Below are positions 51,256-59,232 of a stretch of DNA of 64,000 nt, one piece after another. A program made the position numbers and the translations under genes. The notes beneath the pieces were generated by a model. The model saw nothing but the letters and a program-made list of their open reading frames with translations, was not told the origin of the DNA and made no database searches. Each line of letters begins with the position of its first letter. Position 1 is the first letter of the stretch. The DNA comes from Cupriavidus nantongensis (GTDB lineage: Bacteria; Pseudomonadota; Gammaproteobacteria; Burkholderiales; Burkholderiaceae): the NCBI RefSeq assembly GCF_001598055.1, contig NZ_CP014845.1, forward strand, positions 372,001 through 436,000. Reading direction: 5' to 3'.

Positions 51256-52560
51256 TCACGGATGGTGAGCGCCATTCAGGGCGCGAGCGACGTCAACGGC
51301 AGCTTTGGCGCCGGTCTCGATGGCACCGTCGATGCCGCCGACCCCGATCGGCGCTATGTCCGCGCCCGCGAAGTGGATGCGGCCGTGGGGCTGCCGCATC
51401 ATGGGCGCGGCCTGCGTCAGATTTCCGGGACGGTGATGCATCCATCCGCCTTTGGAGAACGGGTCGTTGGCCCAGTCCTGGCAGACCGTTTCCAGGACTT
51501 CGATGTTCGGAATGAAGTCCCGCAGCGCCTGCTGTACTGCCTCGCGGTCATTGCCGTCCAGGGCCGAGGGGTCGGAACAGAAGCACACCACCAGCGTATC
51601 GCCATGGTCGCGCCGCTCGGCGTGGGCGGTGTTGATGGGATGCTTGCCCGCCGGTGCATAGATCACGAAGGGCTCGATCTCGCCCTTGATCCGTACCCAG
51701 ATCTTGCTGGGCATGATCGGGTTTTTTTGCCCGATCATGGCGCGCACGGGTTGCGGCAGCGCAGGCGTGACGGAAAACTCGCTCAGCATGTTCAGCGGCA
51801 ATGCCACCACGGCGCGCCGGGCACGGATACGCTGTCCATCGCGTAAGGTCACAGTGACTTCGTGCCCGTTATCATCGACAGCGGCCACCGGCGTCGACAG
51901 GCGCAGTTCGGCTTTCGATTCGGCGCTCATGGCGTCGAGCAGGCGACCGGTGCCGCCCTCGATCGCCCAGTGCCCCGCGATCTCCTTGAACGCGCTCCAG
52001 TTGCCGAAGCAGATCGCGCACCAGAACAGCAGTTGTGCAAGCCCTTGCTCGCGTTCGGAGCAGACCAGGATGGACATCGCGTTGACCAGCACGTCGCGGT
52101 CGTGCGCCGACAGTTCAAGCGCGTCAAGCCGGTCGCCGATGGTTTGCCTGTCGATCGCGCCGATGTCGGCGGCTGCCAGGTCATCCACCTGGGGAAAGTG
52201 CGTCCGCGCATCGGCGAAGAAGCGGTCTACCAGCGGCGTGGCCAGCTGGTGGAGTTGCTCCCACGTCCCGGCGTGTACAGCGCCGTCGGCGTACCAGTAG
52301 GCTTTGCTCACCGGCATCGGTGTCGCTAGGCCGATGCCATAGCGCTTGAGTTCGCGCCACACATGCGCCTGCGTCCAGTGCACATAGGTGCCGCCCAGAT
52401 CGAGGTCCACGCCAAGGGCCTTGCTCCACCAGGTGCGGCCGCCGATCCGGTCACGCCCTTCGAGCAGTACCACTGAATGGCCTGTCATGCTGAGATCCCG
52501 TGCAGCGGTCACGCCTGCGAAGCCAGCGCCAATCACGGCGACATCGTACAGATCTGTCAT
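51256..52560 (-). CDS. Flavin-containing amine oxidase
   Basis: 434 residues from ATG 52560, where the FAD motif begins (DVAVIGAGFAGVTAARDL); the upstream extension is not needed. Further FAD motifs are LEGRDRIGGRTWW and the C-terminal IHFAGADIAPIGVGGIDGAI. The family oxidises amines to imines with oxygen, giving an aldehyde, ammonia and H2O2. It is the last gene of the operon 56841-51256, 84 nt after the DAO-type oxidase. The RidA protein in the same operon fits removal of imine products. Confidence 0.92.
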   Translation of the reverse strand: MTDLYDVAVIGAGFAGVTAARDLSMTGHSVVLLEGRDRIGGRTWWSKALGVDLDLGGTYVHWTQAHVWRELKRYGIGLATPMPVSKAYWYADGAVHAGTWEQLHQLATPLVDRFFADARTHFPQVDDLAAADIGAIDRQTIGDRLDALELSAHDRDVLVNAMSILVCSEREQGLAQLLFWCAICFGNWSAFKEIAGHWAIEGGTGRLLDAMSAESKAELRLSTPVAAVDDNGHEVTVTLRDGQRIRARRAVVALPLNMLSEFSVTPALPQPVRAMIGQKNPIMPSKIWVRIKGEIEPFVIYAPAGKHPINTAHAERRDHGDTLVVCFCSDPSALDGNDREAVQQALRDFIPNIEVLETVCQDWANDPFSKGGWMHHRPGNLTQAAPMMRQPHGRIHFAGADIAPIGVGGIDGAIETGAKAAVDVARALNGAHHP

Positions 52561-52644
52561 GAGGAATTTCGAATTGAGTTTCAGGTGATGCGGGGTCGGA
52601 AAGGCCCTGCTCCCAGCCATTGCGAAGGAACGCCCAGCGCTGCA

Positions 52645-53976
52645 TCATGCGGCGCGCGCCTTGCGGTTCGCGCGTTCATCGAGCGCGCTTGCGACCTTCA
52701 GGGCGCCGTTCAGGGTGAACCAGCGCAGGGGCTCCGGCAGCGTCGATGGCGGCGCGTGTTGCATCAGCATCGCAAGCAGCGGGTTCTCGATGCCCTGGAT
52801 AGCTTCCGCCAGCATGTGTCCGACCATGCCCTGCGTGCCGACGCCGTGGCCGGAACATCCCGCCGCGTAATAGATGTTCCGATCCGCTCCGGTGCGGCCG
52901 ATGACCGGCAGGCCATCGTCGGCATAGCTGATGTAGCCGCTCCAGCACCGCCGGATGGCGATGCCCCGCAAGGGGGGAAAGCGGTCGTGCAGGGCCATCC
53001 GCAGTGCTCGATACTGGGCGTGCTCGGGCACTTCAGGCGTCTGCGAGCCGAACGGGTAGCGCAGGCGCTTGGTCGTCAGGACCAGCGTGTTGCGCGCTGT
53101 CAGGCGATGGCTCTCCATGACCCAGTGCATGGTTGTGATGCCTTCGCGGCGATGCCATCCAAGGGCAGCCAGCTGTCGAGGGGAAAGCGGTTCGGTCTCC
53201 ATGGCAGAAAGCCGCAACGGCACCACCTTGTCCGCGAGCGGGCCTAGCCCGGGCGTATAGGCGTTGGTGGCCAGGATCATGACCGGCGCGCTGACGCTGC
53301 CGCGCGGTGTCTGCACCTTGACGGTCGGTCCTTCGGTGAAGGACAGCAACGGGGTGTTTTCGTGGATCCTCACCCCGACGCGCAGTGCCGCGCGCCTCAG
53401 TCCCAGGACGTACTTGCCGGGGTCGAGCGTGCCGCCGTTCGGCACGTAGCTGCCGAACAGGAACGCTGGCGGGATGCCGCGTGCGCGCATCTCGGCCTGG
53501 TCAAGATACTCCGACGGGCATCCGAGTTCGGCGCTGATTCGCATATCCTCGCGCACCCTGGCTTCCTGCGATGGCTCGATGCCGGCGCGGATCAATCCCG
53601 ACCGGTTGTAGTCGCAGTCGATCCCATGTTCCGAGAACTTGCCTTCGGCGAAGCTGACCCCGTCCTCGTAGAAGCGGACGATCTGCCTTGCCTTCTCATG
53701 GCCTGCCCGCTTGAGGAAGCGGTCGTACTTGAGTCCCTGACCGCCGGCGAGATAGCCCGCGTTGCGGCTGCTCGCTCCATAGCCGCAGAACTGGCGTTCG
53801 AGCACGACCACCTTCACGCGGTGCCGGGCGAGCTCCAGCGCCGCGCAAAGGCCGGCAAAGCCGGCGCCGACGATCACCACATCGGCGCTGTGGTGGCCCT
53901 CGAGCGATGGCTGCAGGTCAGCCGGCCTTTCTACCCAGCCGCCCAGCGTTCGGTATGTCTTGAAGTCTTCAGTCAC
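52645..53976 (-). CDS. FAD-dependent oxidoreductase, DAO family (PuuB-like)
   Basis: 443 residues from GTG 53976, with GGAAAG 7 nt upstream; the longer frame from 54072 overlaps the MFS gene. The N-terminal motif TYRTLGGWVERP is followed by the FAD fold ADVVIVGAGFAGLCAALELA and GYGASSRNAGYLAGGQG. The C-terminal ISYADDGLPVIGRTGADRNI and SGHGVGTQGMVGHMLAEAI are typical of gamma-glutamylputrescine oxidase relatives. It oxidises an amino compound. It lies between the MFS transporter and the amine oxidase gene. Confidence 0.91.
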   Translation of the reverse strand: MTEDFKTYRTLGGWVERPADLQPSLEGHHSADVVIVGAGFAGLCAALELARHRVKVVVLERQFCGYGASSRNAGYLAGGQGLKYDRFLKRAGHEKARQIVRFYEDGVSFAEGKFSEHGIDCDYNRSGLIRAGIEPSQEARVREDMRISAELGCPSEYLDQAEMRARGIPPAFLFGSYVPNGGTLDPGKYVLGLRRAALRVGVRIHENTPLLSFTEGPTVKVQTPRGSVSAPVMILATNAYTPGLGPLADKVVPLRLSAMETEPLSPRQLAALGWHRREGITTMHWVMESHRLTARNTLVLTTKRLRYPFGSQTPEVPEHAQYRALRMALHDRFPPLRGIAIRRCWSGYISYADDGLPVIGRTGADRNIYYAAGCSGHGVGTQGMVGHMLAEAIQGIENPLLAMLMQHAPPSTLPEPLRWFTLNGALKVASALDERANRKARAA

Positions 53977-54044
53977 GTTGCTGCTTTCCTGGTCTGGTGA
54001 TCCATGCGAGCGGGGGACAAGCGGTGCCTGACGGAAAGGCCGTG

Positions 54045-55478
54045 TCACGCGGCCACGGACGTGTTCGCGCATTGGCGCGTTCCGTTTGCAGCGCCCGACT
54101 CGTCGTCGGCTACGGCTTCCAGCGAGCGGTTGGTCGTGCGTGGGCCGAACAGGGCGACGGGTATGGAGAAGACGATGTAGCAGGCAGCCGCCGCGAGCAT
54201 GACGCCCGCCATGCCGCTTGCGGAGAACAGCGCGGCGCCCAGCACGCCGGCGACCGCTCCGCCGAACCGCCCGCCCGAGATCACGATCCCGCTGCCGAGC
54301 GCGCGCAACTGCGTCGGGATCGTCTCGGGGATGTAGGTGTAGTACGCATTGATGACAAGCCCGGTGATGATGGAGGCGAGACCGCCTGCACCGATCACTA
54401 CCCAGCTGGTGGCCGAGATGCCAAGCACGGCCAGCGGCAGTGCGCTGAGCACGGACACGGCCAGGATGGTGGACTTGCGTTCATAGCGGTCGAGAAACAG
54501 CATGGCGATGAACGGCGTGACGCCATAGATCACGTTCCAAAGGAACAGGATGTAGTACGCCTGCTCCTCGGCGTACTTGAGGCTGTAGACGAGCGAGTAG
54601 ACGCCCCATTGGCCGAACAGGTAGTAGGCGAGGGTGGCGCCGAAATAGCCGAGCGTGAGCACGGCTATGGTTCGCAGAACGGCCTTGTCGCCGATGAGGT
54701 CGCGTAGCGTCGGCGCAGCGACGTTTGGTTGAATGCCGGCAATGCCGGGTGCATCGAGCGGACCGCGGCGCAGCGCACGCGCTTCGAGCTCGCCTACGAT
54801 GCGTTCAGCGCGGTCGAACCGCCCGCGCGCGATGCACCAGCGCACCGATTCCGGCAGGATGAAGCGCGCCAGTGGCGCAATCAGCAGGCCGATGCTGCCG
54901 CCCAGGAACAGGTTGCGCCAGGCACCGGCGCCGCTGTGAGGCAGATAGAACATCGCCAGCGCCGCAGCCCCGATGCCGGAGGCGACGAAACCGATCGTCA
55001 CGATGGAGACGAAGCGGCCACGTGCCTGGCCGGGAAACATCTCGGCGATATAGACCAGCAGCACCGAAGTGGCGGCCTGCACGCCGATACCGGTGACGAC
55101 GCGGGAGGCCAGTATGGTCTCGTAGGTAGGCGCGAACGCCGTCGCCAACGCTCCCAGCGAGTACAGCACGGTGGTCCATACCAGCACCGAGCGTCGTCCC
55201 CACTGGTCAGACAGTCTTCCGCCAACCAGTGCCCCGATGATCATCCCGATGAAGAACGCGCTGCTGATGACGCCGATCTGCTCGGTGCTCAGGTTCGTGT
55301 GGGCCTTGATCGTGGGACTGGCATAGGCAAAGATGGCGTTGTCGTAGTACTCCAGCATCAGGTTGGCCGCGAGCAGCGCGGCCCAGACATAGTGGGAAGC
55401 CATCACCGGCAGCCGGTCAAGCCGCGCAAGAATGCTGGATGGACTGTCCGGCCTGACGACCGTATTCGAGCGATTCAT
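54045..55478 (-). CDS. MFS transporter, sugar/metabolite-H+ symporter type
   Basis: 477 residues. Twelve hydrophobic segments with the A-motif loop GGRLSDQWGRRSVLVW and its repeat FLDRYERKSTILAVS, and the PESVRWCIARGRFDRAE loop typical of the sugar-porter/aromatic-acid group. It most likely imports the substrate of the two flavoprotein oxidases. It is the middle gene of the operon, with GGAG 8 nt before the ATG. A 93-bp gap separates it from the RidA gene and could contain an internal promoter. Confidence 0.92.
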   Translation of the reverse strand: MNRSNTVVRPDSPSSILARLDRLPVMASHYVWAALLAANLMLEYYDNAIFAYASPTIKAHTNLSTEQIGVISSAFFIGMIIGALVGGRLSDQWGRRSVLVWTTVLYSLGALATAFAPTYETILASRVVTGIGVQAATSVLLVYIAEMFPGQARGRFVSIVTIGFVASGIGAAALAMFYLPHSGAGAWRNLFLGGSIGLLIAPLARFILPESVRWCIARGRFDRAERIVGELEARALRRGPLDAPGIAGIQPNVAAPTLRDLIGDKAVLRTIAVLTLGYFGATLAYYLFGQWGVYSLVYSLKYAEEQAYYILFLWNVIYGVTPFIAMLFLDRYERKSTILAVSVLSALPLAVLGISATSWVVIGAGGLASIITGLVINAYYTYIPETIPTQLRALGSGIVISGGRFGGAVAGVLGAALFSASGMAGVMLAAAACYIVFSIPVALFGPRTTNRSLEAVADDESGAANGTRQCANTSVAA

Positions 55479-55571
55479 GTTGGTGTCTCCATCAGCGTTG
55501 TCGCTGTTCTTTTTTTCTTTTGGGGTCGCGTGCCGCGACCCCGGTGTGCAAACGGGGCGCGGCTCCTGCTG

Positions 55572-55979
55572 TCAGTCGGCGCCGCAGCCGGCGACCGCAA
55601 TCGCGCGTATCTCTACCAGGAACTCGGGCCGGGCCAGCTGGCTTACGCCCACGCCGGTCCACGAGGGATAGCGTTCAGGGAGGTACTCATCCTTGACCTT
55701 CACGAACGCCTGGATGTCGCCGCGCAGGTCGGTGTGGAAAGTCATGATCTCCACGATGTCGGCCAGGCTGGCTCCGGCGGCTTCGAGGACCGCCTTCAGG
55801 TTTTCAAACGCCAGCCGCGCCTGCGCTTCCATTCCCTGGCCCACCGTGGCGGTCGTCAGATCGAGGCCCACCTGGCCGGACACCCAGATCATGTCGCCGA
55901 CCCGGGTCGCCGACGAAAAATGAAGCTGGTCGTAGTGCCTTGCCTGCGTGAGGCCGGGATTGATCATTTGTCGTTTCAT
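55572..55979 (-). CDS. RidA/YjgF family protein
   Basis: 135 residues from ATG 55979 with GGAGAAG upstream; a longer open frame is a shadow of the neighbouring gene. The strand GDMIWVSGQVGLDL, the loop EAQARLAFENLKAVLEAAGA, and the Arg in ARPEFLVEIRAIAVAG, which binds carboxylates in this family, are visible. RidA proteins hydrolyse reactive enamine/imine intermediates to ketones and ammonia. Placement between a dioxygenase and two amine oxidases fits that role well. Confidence 0.92.
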   Translation of the reverse strand: MKRQMINPGLTQARHYDQLHFSSATRVGDMIWVSGQVGLDLTTATVGQGMEAQARLAFENLKAVLEAAGASLADIVEIMTFHTDLRGDIQAFVKVKDEYLPERYPSWTGVGVSQLARPEFLVEIRAIAVAGCGAD

Positions 55980-56004
55980 GGCGGCTTCTCCGTGCAAGGC
56001 GATA

Positions 56005-56841
56005 TCAGGCGAGTTGGCGGAAGACAGGCGAGCGAAACGGCTCGCCTTCATTGAGCTTGGCCATTTCCTCACTGAAGAGGGGCCCGTTGCGGGCATAGCG
56101 GGGGTTCGACATCGGCAGCGCCCGGAACGTGGCGTCGTCACCGAAGAAGCGCAGTACCAACGTGTGGCGGGTCGGGCAGGCGGCGTCGACGGCGGCGCCC
56201 CCATGCAGCGAACGCGGATGCAAGAACACGACATCGCCGGGCGTTACCTCCCAGGAGAGCACGTCCCAGGCATTGGGATCTTCGGCGAGCTCCTTGTCGA
56301 TATGCGGCAGGCGGGGCAGGGTGCCGTCGCCGTACAGCGGATCGGTCGGGTCATCGGCATTCGCGAAACTGGCGCCGTCGTACTGGATGCCGAGATGGGA
56401 GCCGCGAATGATCTCCAGCGAATTCTTCTTTGGAATCGGCTGGAAGGTAATCCACGCGTTGCCCCAATGCCTGCCGGCCCATGGCAGGTTCGCGGTGTCC
56501 TGGTGCCACGGCCCGCGGCCGCTGTTGCCGCCTTCCTTGGCGAATACCTCCTCGGCGAAATACCAGACATGTTCGGAGCCCCATAACTCCTGGAACACCT
56601 TCCCGAACGGCAGCGTCGCGACCAGATCGTCGAGCTTGTCCTTGACGGCCGGATTGGCGTTATCGATATGGGTCTGCAGGCGGGTACCGTCCAGCGAGCG
56701 GAAGTGATATGGGCCCGGGTTGGCAACGTTCCACTTGAACGCCTCGTAGCACCGGGCGAGTTGCGCCGGGTCGAGGCAGTTCTTTACGAGTACGGCGCCG
56801 TCCTCGCGAAACGCCTCTCGTTGGGATTGGGTGGTGAGCAT
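56005..56841 (-). CDS. Phytanoyl-CoA dioxygenase (PhyH) family protein
   Basis: 278 residues; AAGGAG precedes the ATG by 8 nt. The Fe(II)/2-oxoglutarate site is visible as PWHQDTANLPW (His-x-Asp) and the distal His in FLHPRSLHGGAAV, with the Arg in TRHTLVLRFFGDD. The family hydroxylates small molecules with O2 and 2-oxoglutarate. First gene of the operon; the perfect 26-bp operator at 56913 lies 72 bp before its start. A first hydroxylation of an amine or amino acid before oxidative deamination is inferred. Confidence 0.91.
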   Translation of the reverse strand: MLTTQSQREAFREDGAVLVKNCLDPAQLARCYEAFKWNVANPGPYHFRSLDGTRLQTHIDNANPAVKDKLDDLVATLPFGKVFQELWGSEHVWYFAEEVFAKEGGNSGRGPWHQDTANLPWAGRHWGNAWITFQPIPKKNSLEIIRGSHLGIQYDGASFANADDPTDPLYGDGTLPRLPHIDKELAEDPNAWDVLSWEVTPGDVVFLHPRSLHGGAAVDAACPTRHTLVLRFFGDDATFRALPMSNPRYARNGPLFSEEMAKLNEGEPFRSPVFRQLA

Positions 56842-56912
56842 GACAAGTCTCCTTCTTTCCTCGGTGATGGACGCTGGCCGGCGCGATGCATGAACAATAG
56901 CTCACGATCCGA

Positions 56913-56938
56913 TTTAACACAACAGGCGTTGTGTTAAA
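56913..56938. promoter_or_regulatory. TetR operator candidate 2
   Basis: Perfect 11-bp arms TTTAACACAAC (56913-56923) and GTTGTGTTAAA (56928-56938) around AGGC, just upstream of the dioxygenase gene that starts the operon. It shares 21 of 26 positions with the site at 50420 between porin and TetR. Confidence 0.7.
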
Positions 56939-57500
56939 GTGCGAGGCATCAGTTGATCCGCGCATCTTTTCGTCGCGTAACTGATCCTAAGGTCCTACCA
57001 AGGACCAAGCTGTACTGTTGGACCAACCTCGCTTCGATTTCCGATGCCCTGGCTAGATGCCCGTCAGGTAGCGGGCTACCGTGGGCATGTCGAAAAGGTG
57101 GTGTCGGCAGCGGTCGCTTGCCCTATGTTCATTTACGTGAATGAACATAGGGGCGATCGACAACGTAGTGATGTCCCGAAACGCTACCTGGGCGAATGGC
57201 TGCAAGTGGAAGAACGGTCCTTCGCTTCGTCAAGGTCAAAGGCCGCTTCTGGCCGATAACGGTCCTCCCACGCACGCCAAAGCTCGGCGCCGGCCCGCCC
57301 CGGGGCCGGCTTCCTATCGCTTCGACGACAGCCTCCATGTCGAACTGCCATCGTCGAAATTTTCAAACCACTTGCGGACTGCGTTGAACCCAGCGCTACG
57401 GTCGCAAGCAACGCGAAATCGCTCCCATCGCGCCACAGTGCGAGTAGCCACGGATCACGATACCGACCCTTTGCCGCGGTGGCACCGCCTGTCGGCACAG
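56939..57500. other. 560-bp gap with no gene, carrying a 32-bp dyad
   Basis: No ORF here has coding character; the frames present are shadows or unrelated to any family I know. The notable element is the 32-bp inverted repeat at 57121-57152 (listed separately). A second imperfect dyad is at about 57059-57088 (TGCCC, GGTAG, CTACC and GGGCA in order). The right part, 57200-57500, is GC-rich without features. Confidence 0.5.
57121..57152. repeat. 32-bp perfect-arm inverted repeat with 6-bp centre
   Basis: CCCTATGTTCATT (57121-57133) and AATGAACATAGGG (57140-57152) are exact reverse complements around TACGTG. Thirteen-base arms with a 6-base centre resemble tyrosine-recombinase core sites such as dif more than ordinary operators. 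No recombinase gene is in the window. A strong operator or a remnant of a mobile element are alternatives. Confidence 0.6.
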
Positions 57501-58541
57501 TCACGACGAGCGCCCGCCTCCATCGCCGCCACGAAAATCCGACGGACTGACCCCATTGGCCCGCCGAAAGGCCCGGCTGAAGTTCGCCACGTCGGTGAAT
57601 CCAAGGCGGTAGGCAATTTGCGAAATCGGCAGCTGACCCTCGCGCAGCAGCTTCTGCGCGCGTCCGTTCCGGACCTCGATGGCGAGATCGCGGAAGCTGC
57701 TGTCCTCCTTCTTCAGGTAGCGGTCCAGCGTGCGCGCCGAGATGCCGAGCAGGCCGGCAAGTTCCTCCAGCGTCGGCTGGCTGTCCTCGGCTTCGGTCAG
57801 CATCATCACCACCCATCCGGTCCAGTTGCCTTGCTCGCTATACCGCTGCAGCAGCGTGCGGCATCGTTGCTCCGCCATGCGCACCGCGTGGGCGTCGGCC
57901 ATCGGCAGCGGCGCGTCGAGGCTCCAGGTGTCGGCCACCATGCGGATCCCCGGCAGTGGCGACGCGCCAAAATGCACGCGCGCGGGCGACAGTTCGCGAT
58001 AGCGCGCCGCATGCGGTGGCGTTTCCATGGCCATGTAGATGTCGTAGACCGCGGACGGGTTGCGCAGCAAGGACTTGCATTGCAGGTGCGCCGACACGGC
58101 AATCGTCTCCTGGAGCAGGTTCAGCGTGTCGCGGCCCATTGGCAGGGCCGGCCGGAAGATGACTTCCGCGTGGTCGCCGCTGCGCTGGTAGCTCATCCTG
58201 AACATCGGCGTCAGGAGCTGGTAGTAGCGCGAGCATAGTCGAAGCACCTGGTCCAGCGTGGTGCACGAGAGCATGGCGTAGCCGAGGATATCGTGCGAAT
58301 TCAGCTTCAGGCGGCAGCCCCACTCGAAGCCAAGGTCGTTACGTCCGGTGGCGCGCACCGCTTCTGCCAGCAGCCGGTCGATTTGTTGCGCGTTGAGGCC
58401 GAAGTCCGTGTCGCGGAAGCGGTCCGGGTCAATATCCGCTGCGCGCGCCAGTTCGTCCAGCGAAGTGCCGGCGGACTTGAAGTAGTCGCCCAGCAGCAGG
58501 AAATAGCGGGCCGGTAGCAGAGGGCGGGCAGCGGCTTTCAT
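57501..58541 (-). CDS. AraC family transcriptional regulator (OruR-like)
   Basis: 346 residues. The N-terminal 200 residues match the arabinose-binding-like domain of long AraC proteins (SLDELARAADIDPDRF, HDILGYAMLSCTTLDQVLRL). The C-terminus has two HTHs (TLEELAGLLGISARTLDRYL, and PISQIAYRLGFTDVANFSRA followed by FRRANGVSPSDFR). It is divergent from the cupin dioxygenase gene with a 166-bp gap that carries two direct repeats. It is therefore the likely activator of the cupin, DUF1254 and porin genes. Confidence 0.93.
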   Translation of the reverse strand: MKAAARPLLPARYFLLLGDYFKSAGTSLDELARAADIDPDRFRDTDFGLNAQQIDRLLAEAVRATGRNDLGFEWGCRLKLNSHDILGYAMLSCTTLDQVLRLCSRYYQLLTPMFRMSYQRSGDHAEVIFRPALPMGRDTLNLLQETIAVSAHLQCKSLLRNPSAVYDIYMAMETPPHAARYRELSPARVHFGASPLPGIRMVADTWSLDAPLPMADAHAVRMAEQRCRTLLQRYSEQGNWTGWVVMMLTEAEDSQPTLEELAGLLGISARTLDRYLKKEDSSFRDLAIEVRNGRAQKLLREGQLPISQIAYRLGFTDVANFSRAFRRANGVSPSDFRGGDGGGRSS

Positions 58542-58587
58542 CTTCGAAGGGAAGGGGATAAAAAGGCCTGAGATCGGCGCAATGCTG

Positions 58588-58622
58588 TGTCTGAAAATGA
58601 TAGATCGCTGTCTGGAAATGAC
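58588..58622. promoter_or_regulatory. AraC binding site candidate, direct repeats
   Basis: TGTCTGAAAATGAT (58588-58601) and TGTCTGGAAATGAC (58609-58622) match at 12 of 14 positions and are 21 bp apart, two helical turns. Direct repeats with this period are usual for AraC-type activators. They lie between the divergent AraC gene and the cupin dioxygenase gene. Confidence 0.6.
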
Positions 58623-58707
58623 AAGTCAGTACGGGACCTGCCTCCGCAGAATGGGAGCCTGAACCCGCCGGATCCGTCCCGGATGCGGCAACCACAGGAG
58701 ACACGCC

Positions 58708-59184
58708 ATGCTGTTCGAATCCATCAACACCGCTTGCCTGGACGGCAACGATACGCCGTGGATGCCGTTTGCGCCGTATAGCAACGACGTGATGATCAAG
58801 TACTTCAAGATCGATCCGGTACGGGGGGAAACCATTACGCTGCTGAAGGCGCCTGCCGGCATGGAGATGCCGCGCCACCACCATAGCGGCACAGTCATTG
58901 TCTACACCGTCCAGGGAAGCTGGCGCTACAAGGAGCACGACTGGACCGCCCACCCCGGCAGCGTGGTGTACGAGACCGCCTCGACGCGGCACACGCCCCA
59001 GGCGGCGTATGCCGAGGGCCCGGACATCATCACCTTCAATATCGTCTCCGGCGAGCTGCTGTACCTCGACGACAAGGACAACATTATCGCGGTCGAGAAC
59101 TGGAAGACATCGATGGACCGCTACCTCGGCTACTGCAAGGCCAACGACATCCAGCCCAGGGACTTGTCCAGCTTCGAGGGCTGA
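58708..59184 (+). CDS. Cupin dioxygenase, 2,4'-dihydroxyacetophenone dioxygenase-like
   Basis: 158 residues, with CAGGAG upstream. The cupin metal motif is EMPRHHHSGTVIVYTVQGSW with three His and a later His in STRHTPQAAYAEG. The C-terminal DDKDNIIAVENWKTSMDRYL is characteristic of the 2,4'-dihydroxyacetophenone dioxygenase group, which cleaves the ketone side chain of aromatic compounds with O2 and iron. It is the first gene of a cluster with a DUF1254 protein and a porin, divergent from an AraC regulator. The real substrate could be a related aromatic ketone. Confidence 0.82.
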   Translation: MLFESINTACLDGNDTPWMPFAPYSNDVMIKYFKIDPVRGETITLLKAPAGMEMPRHHHSGTVIVYTVQGSWRYKEHDWTAHPGSVVYETASTRHTPQAAYAEGPDIITFNIVSGELLYLDDKDNIIAVENWKTSMDRYLGYCKANDIQPRDLSSFEG

Positions 59185-59232
59185 TCCGCGCGCTGACAAC
59201 AACATATCGTCCCGGCTCAAACAGGAGGAGAC

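Noticed and set aside
57184..57816. 210-codon minus-strand ORF overlapping the AraC gene end
   Set aside because: Most of it is an alternative frame of the AraC gene, and the extension lacks coding bias.
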